A stretch of 9,427 nucleotides of DNA, taken from NCBI GenBank assembly GCA_031553975.1, contig JAVBKP010000011.1, positions 1 through 9,427 on the forward strand. The letters run 5' to 3'. Below are positions 1 through 7,384 of the stretch, piece after piece. Below the pieces are notes generated by a model. It was not told where the DNA came from. It saw only the letters and a list, made by a program, of their open reading frames with translations, and did no database searches. Origin of the DNA: JAVBKP01 sp031553975. GTDB taxonomy: Bacteria; Bacillota; Clostridia; Peptostreptococcales; Anaerovoracaceae. Positions within the stretch are counted from its first letter, which is position 1, and the number at the start of each line of letters is the position of its first letter. A program made the position numbers and the translations under genes.

Positions 1-15
1 ATATGTTTTTCTCAT
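1..15 (-). CDS. Start of a further gene, truncated by the window edge
   Basis: On the minus strand ATG at 13-15 overlaps the preceding stop as TAATG, giving MRKTY before the window ends. A GGAG lies about 8 nt before it. The coupled arrangement is like the rest of the operon; PBSX has the small xkdX-type gene in this region, but five residues cannot show the product. Confidence 0.5.
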
Positions 16-245
16 TATAATTTCTCCATTTCTGCCGTTATGGCTGTTAATTCTTCTTCTACCATTTCAGCTTGTACCGATAATGGTAGGCTGCTATAAA
101 TATTTTCTTCTGTCCGTGTGATTTGGACTTGGTTGTCCCATACTTTGCCTTGCGTCATTTCACGGGTTAATGCATTAATTGTGTTAAATGCCACTCGCAA
201 ATTTTCTTTCTCTGATAGATTTTCGTTGTATTGTATTTCTTCCAT
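15..245 (-). CDS. Small acidic protein downstream of the tail fibre (76 aa)
   Basis: This is a 76-residue protein, acidic and probably helical, starting MEEIQYNENLSEKENLRVAF and ending EEELTAITAEMEKL. It is preceded by an AGGTGA Shine-Dalgarno that includes part of the fibre stop codon (TAGGTGA), which supports coupled translation with the fibre. No transmembrane segment or known motif is visible, so it is not a holin. Small genes in this slot of tail operons can be fibre assembly chaperones or XkdW-like proteins, but no family match can be claimed. The stop TAA overlaps the next ATG (TAATG). Confidence 0.75.
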   Translation of the reverse strand: MEEIQYNENLSEKENLRVAFNTINALTREMTQGKVWDNQVQITRTEENIYSSLPLSVQAEMVEEELTAITAEMEKL

Positions 246-255
246 TTTATTTCAC

Positions 256-2589
256 CTACTTTCCGTAGAAATCAACATGACTAATAGTTCCTGCTTGCGC
301 TCCTCCGCGACCGTCTATGGTATAGACCCTATAATACAGGTATCTTTTATTGTATACTTTGTCTAAAACTTTTGTAGTTCCAGTAAAATCAATAGGAATA
401 ACAAAGTTTGAGGATACGTCAACGTAGTTGATACCATCATCGCTACCCTGTATTTTAACTGTTTTGACACCGTCGTTATTAGTATTTCCTATTATTCTAA
501 CTTTATAAATCCAACACGGAGTAGTATACTTATATCCAATATTTTGTGGGAATACTCCATTACCTTCCCACCAGTATAACGCTGTGTTTAATGCAGTAAA
601 TACTTTCCAAGCTGTTGCATTGTTGATACTTGCGCCGCACACGCCACTCGGCACTGTGTTACTTGTCATAGTCGGTATTGTAATCGGATTACTAGCATCC
701 AACCCTGCAATGGCATTGGGATTCATCAAAATAAACTTTGTCCAATGCTCACTTGCTATAACTTTATCCATGGCATAGCTTGATTTACCAATCTCTGTCA
801 TTGCTATTACGCTATTTGTGACCGCCCCCATGATGGTCCCTGTGCATTTAATCATGTAATCTACTGCATTTGTGCTGTTAGCCAATGTCTGCATGATTGA
901 TTGATTTGATACTACAGCGTCAAGGTTGGGGTATGATGATGGATTTAAACCTGCTTTTGTAAGCCATGTTTGCCAATCGTCTTCTTTTTCTAGCCAAAAA
1001 CTTGAAAAAGTTATACTTTGCGTGTGTCCAGGTGTAGAAGTACTTGAATACATATATGAATATAAGTTTCCTGTCACGCTGGATATGTCAATTTCGTATG
1101 TGGTAGGGGTATTAACAATTGCTGGTAATGTTTTTATTACTGTTATTCCTGACTCATCAGCTAAACTAGGACGCAGTCCAAAACTAGCCGTTTCCGAAGA
1201 ATTTGCTGTAATTGACAGTACCTTTACTTTCAACTTTCCGTAACTTGTAACGTCCACTGCATTTACTGTGTAACAATATCCAGTTTGTGGGTTTGTCGCT
1301 GATAGCACCATATTAGATGCGCTCTTAGTCAGTGTGGGTGAAGTATACGAACTTGAATATCTCTTTACTCCCCATCCACCAGTTATGGCAATACATTCAT
1401 CCCCTGCATCATACAGCATCAAGTAACCTGGTTCTGGTTTATACTCCGCATTTACTGCATTACTAGCCACAATCCCATTATTCCCAAATGCACTGTAATA
1501 CTGGTTTTTTGATGTATCTGCGATTGTATCTACAAATGATTCTGCCGTGGTCTCTGTGACAAGTTCTCCATCTGTGATTGTGGTAGGATAGCCTGCATCG
1601 CTACGCCTGATGATGGTATCTTGTGTAAAGAATGTGTTGGTTGAGTTTTTCCAGTCAAGTTTTAGATTAGCAGGATCTTTCGCAAAATCAGTAGGGGTTT
1701 TGACTGTGTTGTAGATTTCAATCTCGTCTAAAATTCCATTAAAAACGGTAGTCCCTCCAACCATACTGCCAATGGCTGTGTTACTATCTCCTAATGTAGT
1801 AGAGGCGGCTAAGGCTGTGCCTTGTGCTCCCAATATACCGTCTATATAAATTTTCACTCCATTAGGTGTGGTTAATCCATCCCATGTACAAATAATTTCG
1901 CTCCATGTATTTACCGTAATTGCATTTGAAGATGTTAAATAAAAATTATACGTTCCACCAGTCCCTTTACCTGACAAAAATTCAACTTGTCCGTTATTGA
2001 CCCTTATAGATATACCCCAATTCGTTGATGCGGAATTGTTATCATCCATTATTGTTACAATGCCTGAGGTATTGGCAAGCATTGCTTTTACCCTTATAGA
2101 TTTAGCACCTATTGGTATTACTTTTGCGCTACATGCTACTTTATCAGTGCCTCCTGCAAACCGTCTCCCTTTTCCATGATACCCGTCTACAACCGTGGTT
2201 CCTGTTGGTGTCATTGTAAAATTACCAACTTTAGGCACAAGCGGTGTGTCACTATCAAAATCTATATAAGCTACTAAATCACTTGAATACGGCGCAACTG
2301 TTTTGCTCCATTTTTCTTCCTGTTTCACAACAGTAAAATCACTAACTGGTAATGCCTTTGCCTGTGCAAAATCCGCCTGTATTTCTTCGAGCGTTCCATC
2401 AGCTTTTTTCCTAGATATAATAATCTGTGTTTCCTTTGTCGGTTTCGGTATCACTGACATACTGCTGATTTGTTTAACAGTTTCTGTTGCCTTTTCCATG
2501 GCACTTTTAGCATCATCGCTGGCCTTGTCCCAGAGATTGGCATCTTCTGGCTTGATTGTTTCATTTAATTGTCTATTCCCTTTGGGCAT
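256..2589 (-). CDS. Modular tail fibre / receptor-binding protein with LamG and discoidin-like domains (777 aa)
   Basis: The fibre gene follows xkdU directly, the position of XkdV, and its AGGAGGGG Shine-Dalgarno lies inside the xkdU end. About residues 1-100 form a polar, helical attachment region (LNETIKPEDANLWDKASDDA, and further on ISRKKADGTLEEIQ). About 103-298 looks like a concanavalin A/LamG-type lectin fold: VAYIDFDSDTPLV, YHGKGRRFAGGTDK, WSEIICTWDG, GVKIYIDGILGAQ and FNGILDEIEIYN. About 320-370 is a short linking domain (ITDGELVTETTAESFVDT). About 390-535 is beta-rich (DAGDECIAITGGWGVKRYSS, then GKLKVKVLSI and SFWLEKEDDW). About 553-625 is a helical region. About 645-777 resembles an F5/8 type C (discoidin) galactose-binding domain: WKVFTALNTALYWWEGNG, VKTVKIQGSDDGINYVDVSS and YYRVYTIDG. 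Two carbohydrate-binding-type modules point to host glycan recognition; the target sugar is not visible. Confidence 0.88.
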   Translation of the reverse strand: MPKGNRQLNETIKPEDANLWDKASDDAKSAMEKATETVKQISSMSVIPKPTKETQIIISRKKADGTLEEIQADFAQAKALPVSDFTVVKQEEKWSKTVAPYSSDLVAYIDFDSDTPLVPKVGNFTMTPTGTTVVDGYHGKGRRFAGGTDKVACSAKVIPIGAKSIRVKAMLANTSGIVTIMDDNNSASTNWGISIRVNNGQVEFLSGKGTGGTYNFYLTSSNAITVNTWSEIICTWDGLTTPNGVKIYIDGILGAQGTALAASTTLGDSNTAIGSMVGGTTVFNGILDEIEIYNTVKTPTDFAKDPANLKLDWKNSTNTFFTQDTIIRRSDAGYPTTITDGELVTETTAESFVDTIADTSKNQYYSAFGNNGIVASNAVNAEYKPEPGYLMLYDAGDECIAITGGWGVKRYSSSYTSPTLTKSASNMVLSATNPQTGYCYTVNAVDVTSYGKLKVKVLSITANSSETASFGLRPSLADESGITVIKTLPAIVNTPTTYEIDISSVTGNLYSYMYSSTSTPGHTQSITFSSFWLEKEDDWQTWLTKAGLNPSSYPNLDAVVSNQSIMQTLANSTNAVDYMIKCTGTIMGAVTNSVIAMTEIGKSSYAMDKVIASEHWTKFILMNPNAIAGLDASNPITIPTMTSNTVPSGVCGASINNATAWKVFTALNTALYWWEGNGVFPQNIGYKYTTPCWIYKVRIIGNTNNDGVKTVKIQGSDDGINYVDVSSNFVIPIDFTGTTKVLDKVYNKRYLYYRVYTIDGRGGAQAGTISHVDFYGK

Positions 2590-3471
2590 CTACATCCCCT
2601 CCTTTATCTCTATTTTGTGTTTGATGTCTACCTGTGAAGTAGCAGGGACATATACGTCAGAGCTACACAGGATCATCTGGCCTTTGCGTAGTTTTATATT
2701 TGCTATTAAGTCCGTGGTACCCTCGGGCACCCTATATGCAATGACGGCGGTATTGCCTTCTGCCCGCTTGATCTCAAAGTCTGCAACCATGACGGTGTCA
2801 TTCACCAATACGTTGTCAACGTCCATAGCTGAAAATTTTGCTATATTTTCTAAAAATTGACTTGTTATACTTGATATTTCTGGCATCTTAATCACCCCCA
2901 AATCTGTCTGCCCTCCAAAAGATTTTTGACCAAGCAACCATGTGCTGCCTAGCCCATAATGATAAATACACTCCGTGGCGCCTATCTCCTCTGACAGGTT
3001 GATAACATGATTCATAAAAGGATTGTTGATATATACCATGTTGCACGGTTTTATTTTTCCGATTAATATATTGATTTCATGATACCAGTTGGAGCTTGTA
3101 ATGGCTGATTCTACACGCAATGTCCGGTTGGCATGGTCAATGGTCAATTCATACTTGCCCGCACCCATGATTTCATCTAACCGCCCCCGCAAAAACCCCA
3201 CACTAAATGGCAATGTAAGGGATGCCCGGCCTAGTACCCTTTGCCTTCTAAATGCCAAGTCCTCTGCATCAAGATCAGGAATTATTTTGTATATCTCCTC
3301 AAACCCCGCAATCCCCTCCTCATCTGCTGTTAGAATGTATTGGTTCCTCTGGGCCTTCTCAATTTCCCCGTAGAGCCTATCTAACTCCACATTTTCCGTG
3401 GCCACAATTTGATCTATCTCATATATCCCATCATATAACGGGGGAAGATATTTGCCGATGTCAGCTAGCAT
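2590..3471 (-). CDS. xkdU: Baseplate/tail protein XkdU type (DUF2313) with C-terminal extension (293 aa)
   Basis: Residues 1 to about 150 fit the DUF2313/gp48-like baseplate family. The start is MLADIGKYLPPLYDGIYEID, followed by a helical segment with a tryptophan-free ADEEGIAGFEEIYKI motif, then AFRRQRVLGRASLTLPFSVG, an FLRGRLDEI helix and the closing GKIKPCNMVYINNP. Family members of this type are usually about 190-200 residues. Here about 100 extra residues follow from about 195 (start of the extension MPEISSITSQFLENIAKF, a beta-rich segment, then KHKIEIKEGM). The extension may be a collar that holds the fibre encoded next. The gene starts inside xkdT behind GGAGGTGG, and its TAG is directly followed by the ATG of the fibre gene. 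Confidence 0.85.
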   Translation of the reverse strand: MLADIGKYLPPLYDGIYEIDQIVATENVELDRLYGEIEKAQRNQYILTADEEGIAGFEEIYKIIPDLDAEDLAFRRQRVLGRASLTLPFSVGFLRGRLDEIMGAGKYELTIDHANRTLRVESAITSSNWYHEINILIGKIKPCNMVYINNPFMNHVINLSEEIGATECIYHYGLGSTWLLGQKSFGGQTDLGVIKMPEISSITSQFLENIAKFSAMDVDNVLVNDTVMVADFEIKRAEGNTAVIAYRVPEGTTDLIANIKLRKGQMILCSSDVYVPATSQVDIKHKIEIKEGM

Positions 3472-4621
3472 TGATTGCCACCTCCCCCAGCATTGGCAAC
3501 TCTTGCACCATGGCGGTTTGTTGTAGACTTATATCTACTGTGCCGCCGTTGAGTGTAGTCCCTGTGACGTTGGCTACGCCTTTGACAGACAAAATCGCAA
3601 AGTTGATTTGACTAATAAATATGTCTTGCCAATAATTGTTGTAGTCATCAGGCGTGCCCCATTGTTTGCGTATGCTGAGCAAATACGCTGCTATAGACTC
3701 TTTGACCTGATTGATGACTTGCCCTGCATTGTAGCCACTAGCAAGGGAAATATCTGCGGCAATGTTCATTGGTGCCGAAATAGCTGTGACAATGGTTACC
3801 TTGTGGTCAATAGGTGCTAGCCCAATCCCCTTGCCCTTGACATTCATATCACTTGGGTCTATGACTTCTTGCACTTTGTCTATGAGCATTTGTGAAGCTG
3901 GGCTGAAATCCACCCCAATGATGCTGCATTTTACAGTCCCTCCGCCCTGCCAAACAGGATAGATTTGTACATCCCCCACCCCATCTAGGTTCCTGATTTT
4001 CTCATCATACTCGGCAATGTTCCCGCCAAATGATTTGACTTCAACCCTTTCTTGGTAGCGAACTCTCAGTTCTTCATCTGTTTCTTCATCCCTTGCTGGA
4101 ATCAGTAGGTCGTTCATATGGGCCTCTTGCAAATCATTGATTGGCGTAATGGGCATCATATCACCTATGTACCCGTTACCAACACTACCCGCCACCTCAC
4201 TTTGCAACATGTATGCACCTGGGACGGTGTCACCTTTTTTATCCTTGTATGTATCTACTACAATATAATTGATGTTGGTGCCTAGATTGACTGTAGAGAA
4301 CCTATTGCCAATTGGTACCTCTTTCGGATTCCCCCCTCGTCCTACAAATATGCCTCTTTTGATGGCATATGTTGCGGGAAACCGGGTCAACCCCTCTTCA
4401 GCCACCCTAAGGTCCAAATTCTCCCCCGTGGCTGTCAGTGCGTAGGTTTGAACATGGATGCCTTTGAGGGCAATATACATCTGTGCCAATTCCGCACACA
4501 CTGGTGCTATGGCATCAAAAATAATACTGCCTTCCCGCTTGTCCACTGTATTTGGTACACGGGAGAGGGCATTGCCCAATATCCTCTCATATGTAAAACT
4601 ATCTAAATGTTCACCTATCAT
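3461..4621 (-). CDS. xkdT: Baseplate J-like protein, XkdT type (386 aa)
   Basis: This is the main wedge protein of the simple contractile baseplate, like P2 gpJ, Mu gp47 and T4 gp6, which forms the ring that opens on contraction. Family motifs are visible in order: REGSIIFDAIAP (about 29-40), TGENLDLRVAEEGLTRFPAT (about 65-84), GSVGNGYIGDMMPITPI (about 145-161), RDEETDEELRVRYQ (about 177-190), SFGGNIAEYDEKIRNLDGVG (about 197-216) and IYPVWQGGGTV (about 220-230). The C-terminal part (NYWQDIFISQINFAILSVKG, then NVTGTTLNGG) closes the family domain. The Shine-Dalgarno is strong, GGAGGTGATC about 8 nt before ATG. It overlaps the upstream gene by 4 bp and the downstream gene by 11 bp. Confidence 0.94.
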   Translation of the reverse strand: MIGEHLDSFTYERILGNALSRVPNTVDKREGSIIFDAIAPVCAELAQMYIALKGIHVQTYALTATGENLDLRVAEEGLTRFPATYAIKRGIFVGRGGNPKEVPIGNRFSTVNLGTNINYIVVDTYKDKKGDTVPGAYMLQSEVAGSVGNGYIGDMMPITPINDLQEAHMNDLLIPARDEETDEELRVRYQERVEVKSFGGNIAEYDEKIRNLDGVGDVQIYPVWQGGGTVKCSIIGVDFSPASQMLIDKVQEVIDPSDMNVKGKGIGLAPIDHKVTIVTAISAPMNIAADISLASGYNAGQVINQVKESIAAYLLSIRKQWGTPDDYNNYWQDIFISQINFAILSVKGVANVTGTTLNGGTVDISLQQTAMVQELPMLGEVAINAS

Positions 4622-5022
4622 ACGGCGATCACCTCCTCTATTTGAATTTCACCCATGTTTGTCTCGACTACAAAAGAAATAAGACAAGAGTCTATCTCTT
4701 GCCTTATGATTTGAAAATGATTTACTTTTGTAATGCGACCATCCATATAAAGTGCTTCTTTTATCTCACCTTCTATAGCAGACTTGATGTAGTCAAAGTC
4801 TTTTCCTATGAACTTCTCAAGTTCCGCCCCATAGCCCCAGCCATAAATCATATGTGCATATCTTTCTGTACCCAATATCTTGTATACAGCCTGCCCTATG
4901 GCCTCCAGTCCATCAACCATGCCTAATATCCTTTTGTTCACTAGGTCTATTCCATATGTTCTGCTAGGTCTTTCTCTTGTTGGAGCTACAATCTGCTCCA
5001 CTCGCCCCACTTCTGGTATCAT
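4618..5022 (-). CDS. xkdS: Baseplate wedge protein, XkdS/DUF2634, gp25-like (134 aa)
   Basis: The gp25-like (GPW) wedge protein connects the hub ring to the sheath and helps set the sheath in the extended state. The recognisable pattern is all present: RTYGID at about 21-26, VDGLEAIGQAVYKIL at about 36-50, TERY at 52-55, IYGWGYGAELEKFIG at about 59-73, EIKEALYMDGRITKV at about 86-100, and a C-terminal strand pair ending GEIQIEEVIAV. Length fits PBSX XkdS. There is no gap to the upstream stop (TAA then ATG), and the last bases overlap the baseplate J gene by 4 bp (ATGA), so both are probably translated in a coupled way. Confidence 0.9.
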   Translation of the reverse strand: MIPEVGRVEQIVAPTRERPSRTYGIDLVNKRILGMVDGLEAIGQAVYKILGTERYAHMIYGWGYGAELEKFIGKDFDYIKSAIEGEIKEALYMDGRITKVNHFQIIRQEIDSCLISFVVETNMGEIQIEEVIAV

Positions 5023-5352
5023 TTATTTCACCACCCTATCCAAAATATAGTATCGTTGCCCCCCTATGGCTCTGAGCAGTACGATTTTATCCCCCTGTTT
5101 GAGAGCATTCTTTATTGTGATTTCTTTGTTCTCACCTGATATCTCTGCCATCACTTTATAGTCAGTCAAATGCTTTGGCAGTATGAGAAAAGGAGTGTCC
5201 AATTCAAATCTGTTGTCCACTTTCACTTTTATGAACAGAGGGTTTTCCATTACGTCCGCCACCTCTCCATACATGAAATCCGCCATACCCTTGTTGTCTA
5301 CAGCGTTGAGTGCTGCATCTTGCATGATCTGCACTAATTTCTCTCCGGCCAT
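5023..5352 (-). CDS. xkdR: DUF2577 baseplate-associated protein, XkdR type (109 aa)
   Basis: This small protein, beginning MAGEKLVQIMQDAALNAVDN, occupies the XkdR slot between xkdQ and xkdS. The middle (GEVADVMENPLFIKVKVDN, then FLILPKHLTDYKV) and the end (LKQGDKIVLLRAIGGQRYYI, then LDRVV) match the pattern of DUF2577 proteins: a polar N-terminus, then an OB-like beta region ending in a hydrophobic GG-Q-Y-LDR motif. Members are thought to act with the hub, possibly near the spike; a specific activity is not known. The GGAGGTG Shine-Dalgarno lies inside the end of xkdQ about 8 nt before the ATG. Its TAA is followed directly by the ATG of xkdS. Confidence 0.8.
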   Translation of the reverse strand: MAGEKLVQIMQDAALNAVDNKGMADFMYGEVADVMENPLFIKVKVDNRFELDTPFLILPKHLTDYKVMAEISGENKEITIKNALKQGDKIVLLRAIGGQRYYILDRVVK

Positions 5353-6404
5353 ATGATTTCCACCTCCAAACTCATGATGTGCAGGTCGTTGTTAATGCTA
5401 TGACAGCATCTTGTGACGATGCACTTATGTTCTAATGTAATATCCAGTAGGGTCTTTATGTCCAGTTTGATCATGGACCCTGCCCATATGCTAAAATCAC
5501 CCATACATTCAAAAGAAATGGTTCTTTGAATCCTGTTGTGAAGTTTTAGAAGATTTTGGGCTATCTCTTCCAGCTTTCCTTTGTGAATGCCACTTGGTAG
5601 ATTTTCAAAATACTGCAAAGCCCCCCATCTGTTCTTGTTCTTCATATCCGATTCCACATGCATTAATCTCTCCTTTGTATATGGGTCGCTGGATACTAGT
5701 TTGATCTGATTGTACGTATCCTCGTCTATGGTGGATTTGTAGTAATAGTCTGACAATGCCAGTCGATCTGGTTTTGGTTTGTCTTCATCTGTCTCGTCCA
5801 TGCTATCTCCGATGACGAATAGCGGTAGCTTGGTAGCATCTAGGTGCTGCAATTCTCCTGCATTGTCCCTCACCATGAACCGGGGTGGCTCTTTGCCTGT
5901 CTCCCCCTTGGTATCAGCTATATACTCCACCAAAGTCTTATCTAGCACTTCTTGCATCATATAGGCCAGGGGTTTGTTGTCATAGGTCATATCTCCCAGC
6001 TTTTTTTCACTATGGTCTATTACCTTGTGTTTGACACAAAGATCTGCACAAAGTTTGTCAAAAATTTCACTAGAACTCATGCCTTTGAAGGTATATGTAT
6101 CTTTGTTCTTGAAGTAACGCAGTTGGTCATAGGCCACCACGTGGATGACGCCATCACTGCCACGGCTCTTGGTGAAGACATAGCCTTTGAATATGCACTT
6201 GTCCCTAGGATACCACAACTCTACCAGTGCCCCTTCATAGAAGGATGTTGGTGCTGTCGGTGACTGGGTGAAGGTAAAGGTCATTTTGCCAGCCTGCCCG
6301 GATATCCATGATTCTAGGGTAATGTCTCCGATTAGCTTTGTAACCGTTACCTTTTCCCGTTGGCCATCATCTTGTATTTTTATCACTATATCATCTGTCT
6401 TCAT
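5334..6404 (-). CDS. xkdQ: Baseplate hub protein XkdQ/YqbQ type (356 aa)
   Basis: This is the hub protein that sits at the centre of the baseplate and links the tail tube to the spike, equivalent to phage Mu gp44 or T4 gp27. Supporting features are the N-terminal VTKLIGDITLE and GQAGKMTFTF, the YPRDKCIFKGYVF and VVAYDQLRYFKNKDTY segments, GMSSSEIFDKLCADLCVKH, LALSDYYYKSTIDEDTYNQI and a C-terminal half with WGALQYFENLP. The YDQLRYFKNKDTY and S-IFDKLC-D features are typical of the XkdQ family, and the length is close to the roughly 325-residue PBSX protein. Its last 19 bp overlap the start of the next gene, implying translational coupling. A terminator lies immediately upstream, so its transcription must come from read-through of the upstream late operon. 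Confidence 0.88.
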   Translation of the reverse strand: MKTDDIVIKIQDDGQREKVTVTKLIGDITLESWISGQAGKMTFTFTQSPTAPTSFYEGALVELWYPRDKCIFKGYVFTKSRGSDGVIHVVAYDQLRYFKNKDTYTFKGMSSSEIFDKLCADLCVKHKVIDHSEKKLGDMTYDNKPLAYMMQEVLDKTLVEYIADTKGETGKEPPRFMVRDNAGELQHLDATKLPLFVIGDSMDETDEDKPKPDRLALSDYYYKSTIDEDTYNQIKLVSSDPYTKERLMHVESDMKNKNRWGALQYFENLPSGIHKGKLEEIAQNLLKLHNRIQRTISFECMGDFSIWAGSMIKLDIKTLLDITLEHKCIVTRCCHSINNDLHIMSLEVEIIWPERN

Positions 6405-6410
6405 ACTTTT

Positions 6411-6414
6411 CTCC
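6411..6414 (-). promoter_or_regulatory. Shine-Dalgarno that decides the xkdQ start
   Basis: GGAG lies 6 nt before the ATG at 6404. The upstream in-frame ATG at 6416 supplies the first G of this GGAG and has no Shine-Dalgarno of its own: the sequence before it is the terminator arm and T-run. The ATG at 6404 is therefore preferred. Confidence 0.7.
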
Positions 6415-6418
6415 ATTG

Positions 6419-6450
6419 AAAAAGTCGCCTGTTAGGGCGACTTTTGTTTT
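6419..6450 (-). terminator. Intrinsic, probably bidirectional terminator after the secreted-protein gene
   Basis: A perfect 10-bp stem AAAAGTCGCC (minus strand 6436-6445) pairs with GGCGACTTTT (6420-6429) around a 6-nt loop. On the minus strand it is followed by one more T before C, giving a run of five T. On the plus strand the stem is followed by GTTTT, so it could work both ways. It begins 11 nt after the TAG of the 288-aa gene and ends 15 nt before the chosen xkdQ start. Confidence 0.8.
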
Positions 6451-6456
6451 ATATTA

Positions 6457-7323
6457 CTAATTTGCTACTCTATTTTCGTCATTATCCTTGTCTATTAATC
6501 CTACTTTGACAAGGTCTTCACCTTTGAAATAGATGTCACTGCCAAAAGTCTCATACTTTAACGTTAGTCCCGAATACATTTTTTCAACTACCGCATTCTT
6601 CCTATTCTCTACATCCCAACTAGGAATTTTAACGGTCGGAATATCCATCACCACTGTAGTGTCTTTATAGCTCAACGTTATACTACCACCTATTATATTA
6701 TACATTACCAGTTTCCCGTCTAGTCCATCTTCCACAACAATGTCATTCTTGAATTGCGATAGATCATATTTAATCCCAGCATGCGCTCTTAGCATATCTG
6801 GCTCATACCATTCTACATAGCTAATCCAATTTGGATCTTCTTCCCCCCTATAGGGCATCATGCCTTGGTTCTGGATGATTACTGTTCTGGTACTGGCATT
6901 CCATGATACACTACAGCTATACTGGGAATACTTTAGCACGGAGGCTATGGGGATGTATGTCTTGCTTCCTACTATGGTTGCCTCGGTATCAATGGTGACT
7001 TGGTCTGCACTTTCTCTACTGGCACCACCGTATAATAGATATTTCTTGCCTATTGGCACCCATACTTTGTTGTAGCCATTGACTATGGCTTCTCTTTTTG
7101 TTCCATCCCAGTCTACGCTAACATTCAGTGCCTCTAGCACCACCTTTAGTGGCACTTGGGTGCGACCATTCTTGTCTAAAAATGGCATGCCTGTCTCTTG
7201 GGTGAATACCACTGGCTTTCCATTCACCGTCACATTGACAGGGTCAGACGCTCCATGGGCTCCTAGTGAGAATAGCAATGTCAATGCCAGAGATAGTATG
7301 ATGATGAGAGTAATTTTCTTCAT
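6457..7323 (-). CDS. Secreted protein with copper amine oxidase N-type repeats; probable moron gene
   Basis: A Sec signal peptide is visible: Lys2-Lys3, a hydrophobic core at about residues 4-20, and a probable cleavage site near AHGA (22-25). Residues about 29-152 contain two copies of the copper amine oxidase N-terminal-like domain. The first has VTVNGKPVVF, NGRTQVPLKVVLEALNVSVD and then WDG; the second has GSKTYIPIASVLKYS and VSWNASTRTVII. In Bacillota these domains are non-catalytic and occur in surface or secreted proteins. Residues about 156-288 match no family that I recognise and carry no anchor or catalytic motif. The gene is out of place between hub genes xkdP and xkdQ, and has its own promoter, AGGAGG and hairpin terminator. 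This is the organisation of a moron, a gene expressed from the lysogen and not needed for tail assembly. A structural tail role is unlikely given the signal peptide. What the protein does at the cell surface is unknown. Confidence 0.85.
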   Translation of the reverse strand: MKKITLIIILSLALTLLFSLGAHGASDPVNVTVNGKPVVFTQETGMPFLDKNGRTQVPLKVVLEALNVSVDWDGTKREAIVNGYNKVWVPIGKKYLLYGGASRESADQVTIDTEATIVGSKTYIPIASVLKYSQYSCSVSWNASTRTVIIQNQGMMPYRGEEDPNWISYVEWYEPDMLRAHAGIKYDLSQFKNDIVVEDGLDGKLVMYNIIGGSITLSYKDTTVVMDIPTVKIPSWDVENRKNAVVEKMYSGLTLKYETFGSDIYFKGEDLVKVGLIDKDNDENRVAN

Positions 7324-7333
7324 GTCTTGAAGA

Positions 7334-7339
7334 CCTCCT
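7334..7339 (-). promoter_or_regulatory. Strong Shine-Dalgarno AGGAGG of the secreted-protein gene
   Basis: AGGAGG lies 10 nt before the ATG at 7323 in the short leader between promoter and gene. It fixes the start that gives a complete signal peptide. Confidence 0.8.
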
Positions 7340-7355
7340 ATGTTTTACTCTCTTC

Positions 7356-7384
7356 ATTATATACATTTTGGCAATCATTGGCAA
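7356..7384 (-). promoter_or_regulatory. Vegetative (sigma-A type) promoter of the secreted-protein cassette
   Basis: On the minus strand a -35 box TTGCCA (7379-7384, one mismatch to TTGACA) is followed by exactly 17 bp and a perfect -10 box TATAAT (7356-7361). Transcription would start near 7349, leaving a leader of about 26 nt that includes AGGAGG. It is the only clear promoter seen in the window. Confidence 0.8.

Noticed and set aside
2303..2860. 185-codon plus-strand open frame
   Set aside because: It is antisense to the strongly supported xkdU and fibre genes and is the longest of many shadow frames. The translation is a run of hydrophobic and serine-rich residues typical of the reverse of such genes, and no Shine-Dalgarno or family motif is visible.
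3252..3611. 119-codon plus-strand open frame
   Set aside because: It lies opposite xkdT and xkdU, both of which have clear family motifs. It is a shadow frame without a promoter or ribosome binding site.
6405..6416. Upstream xkdQ start (four more residues, MEKS)
   Set aside because: That ATG has no Shine-Dalgarno and sits right after the terminator T-run, while GGAG, of which it supplies the first G, is placed 6 nt before the ATG at 6404.
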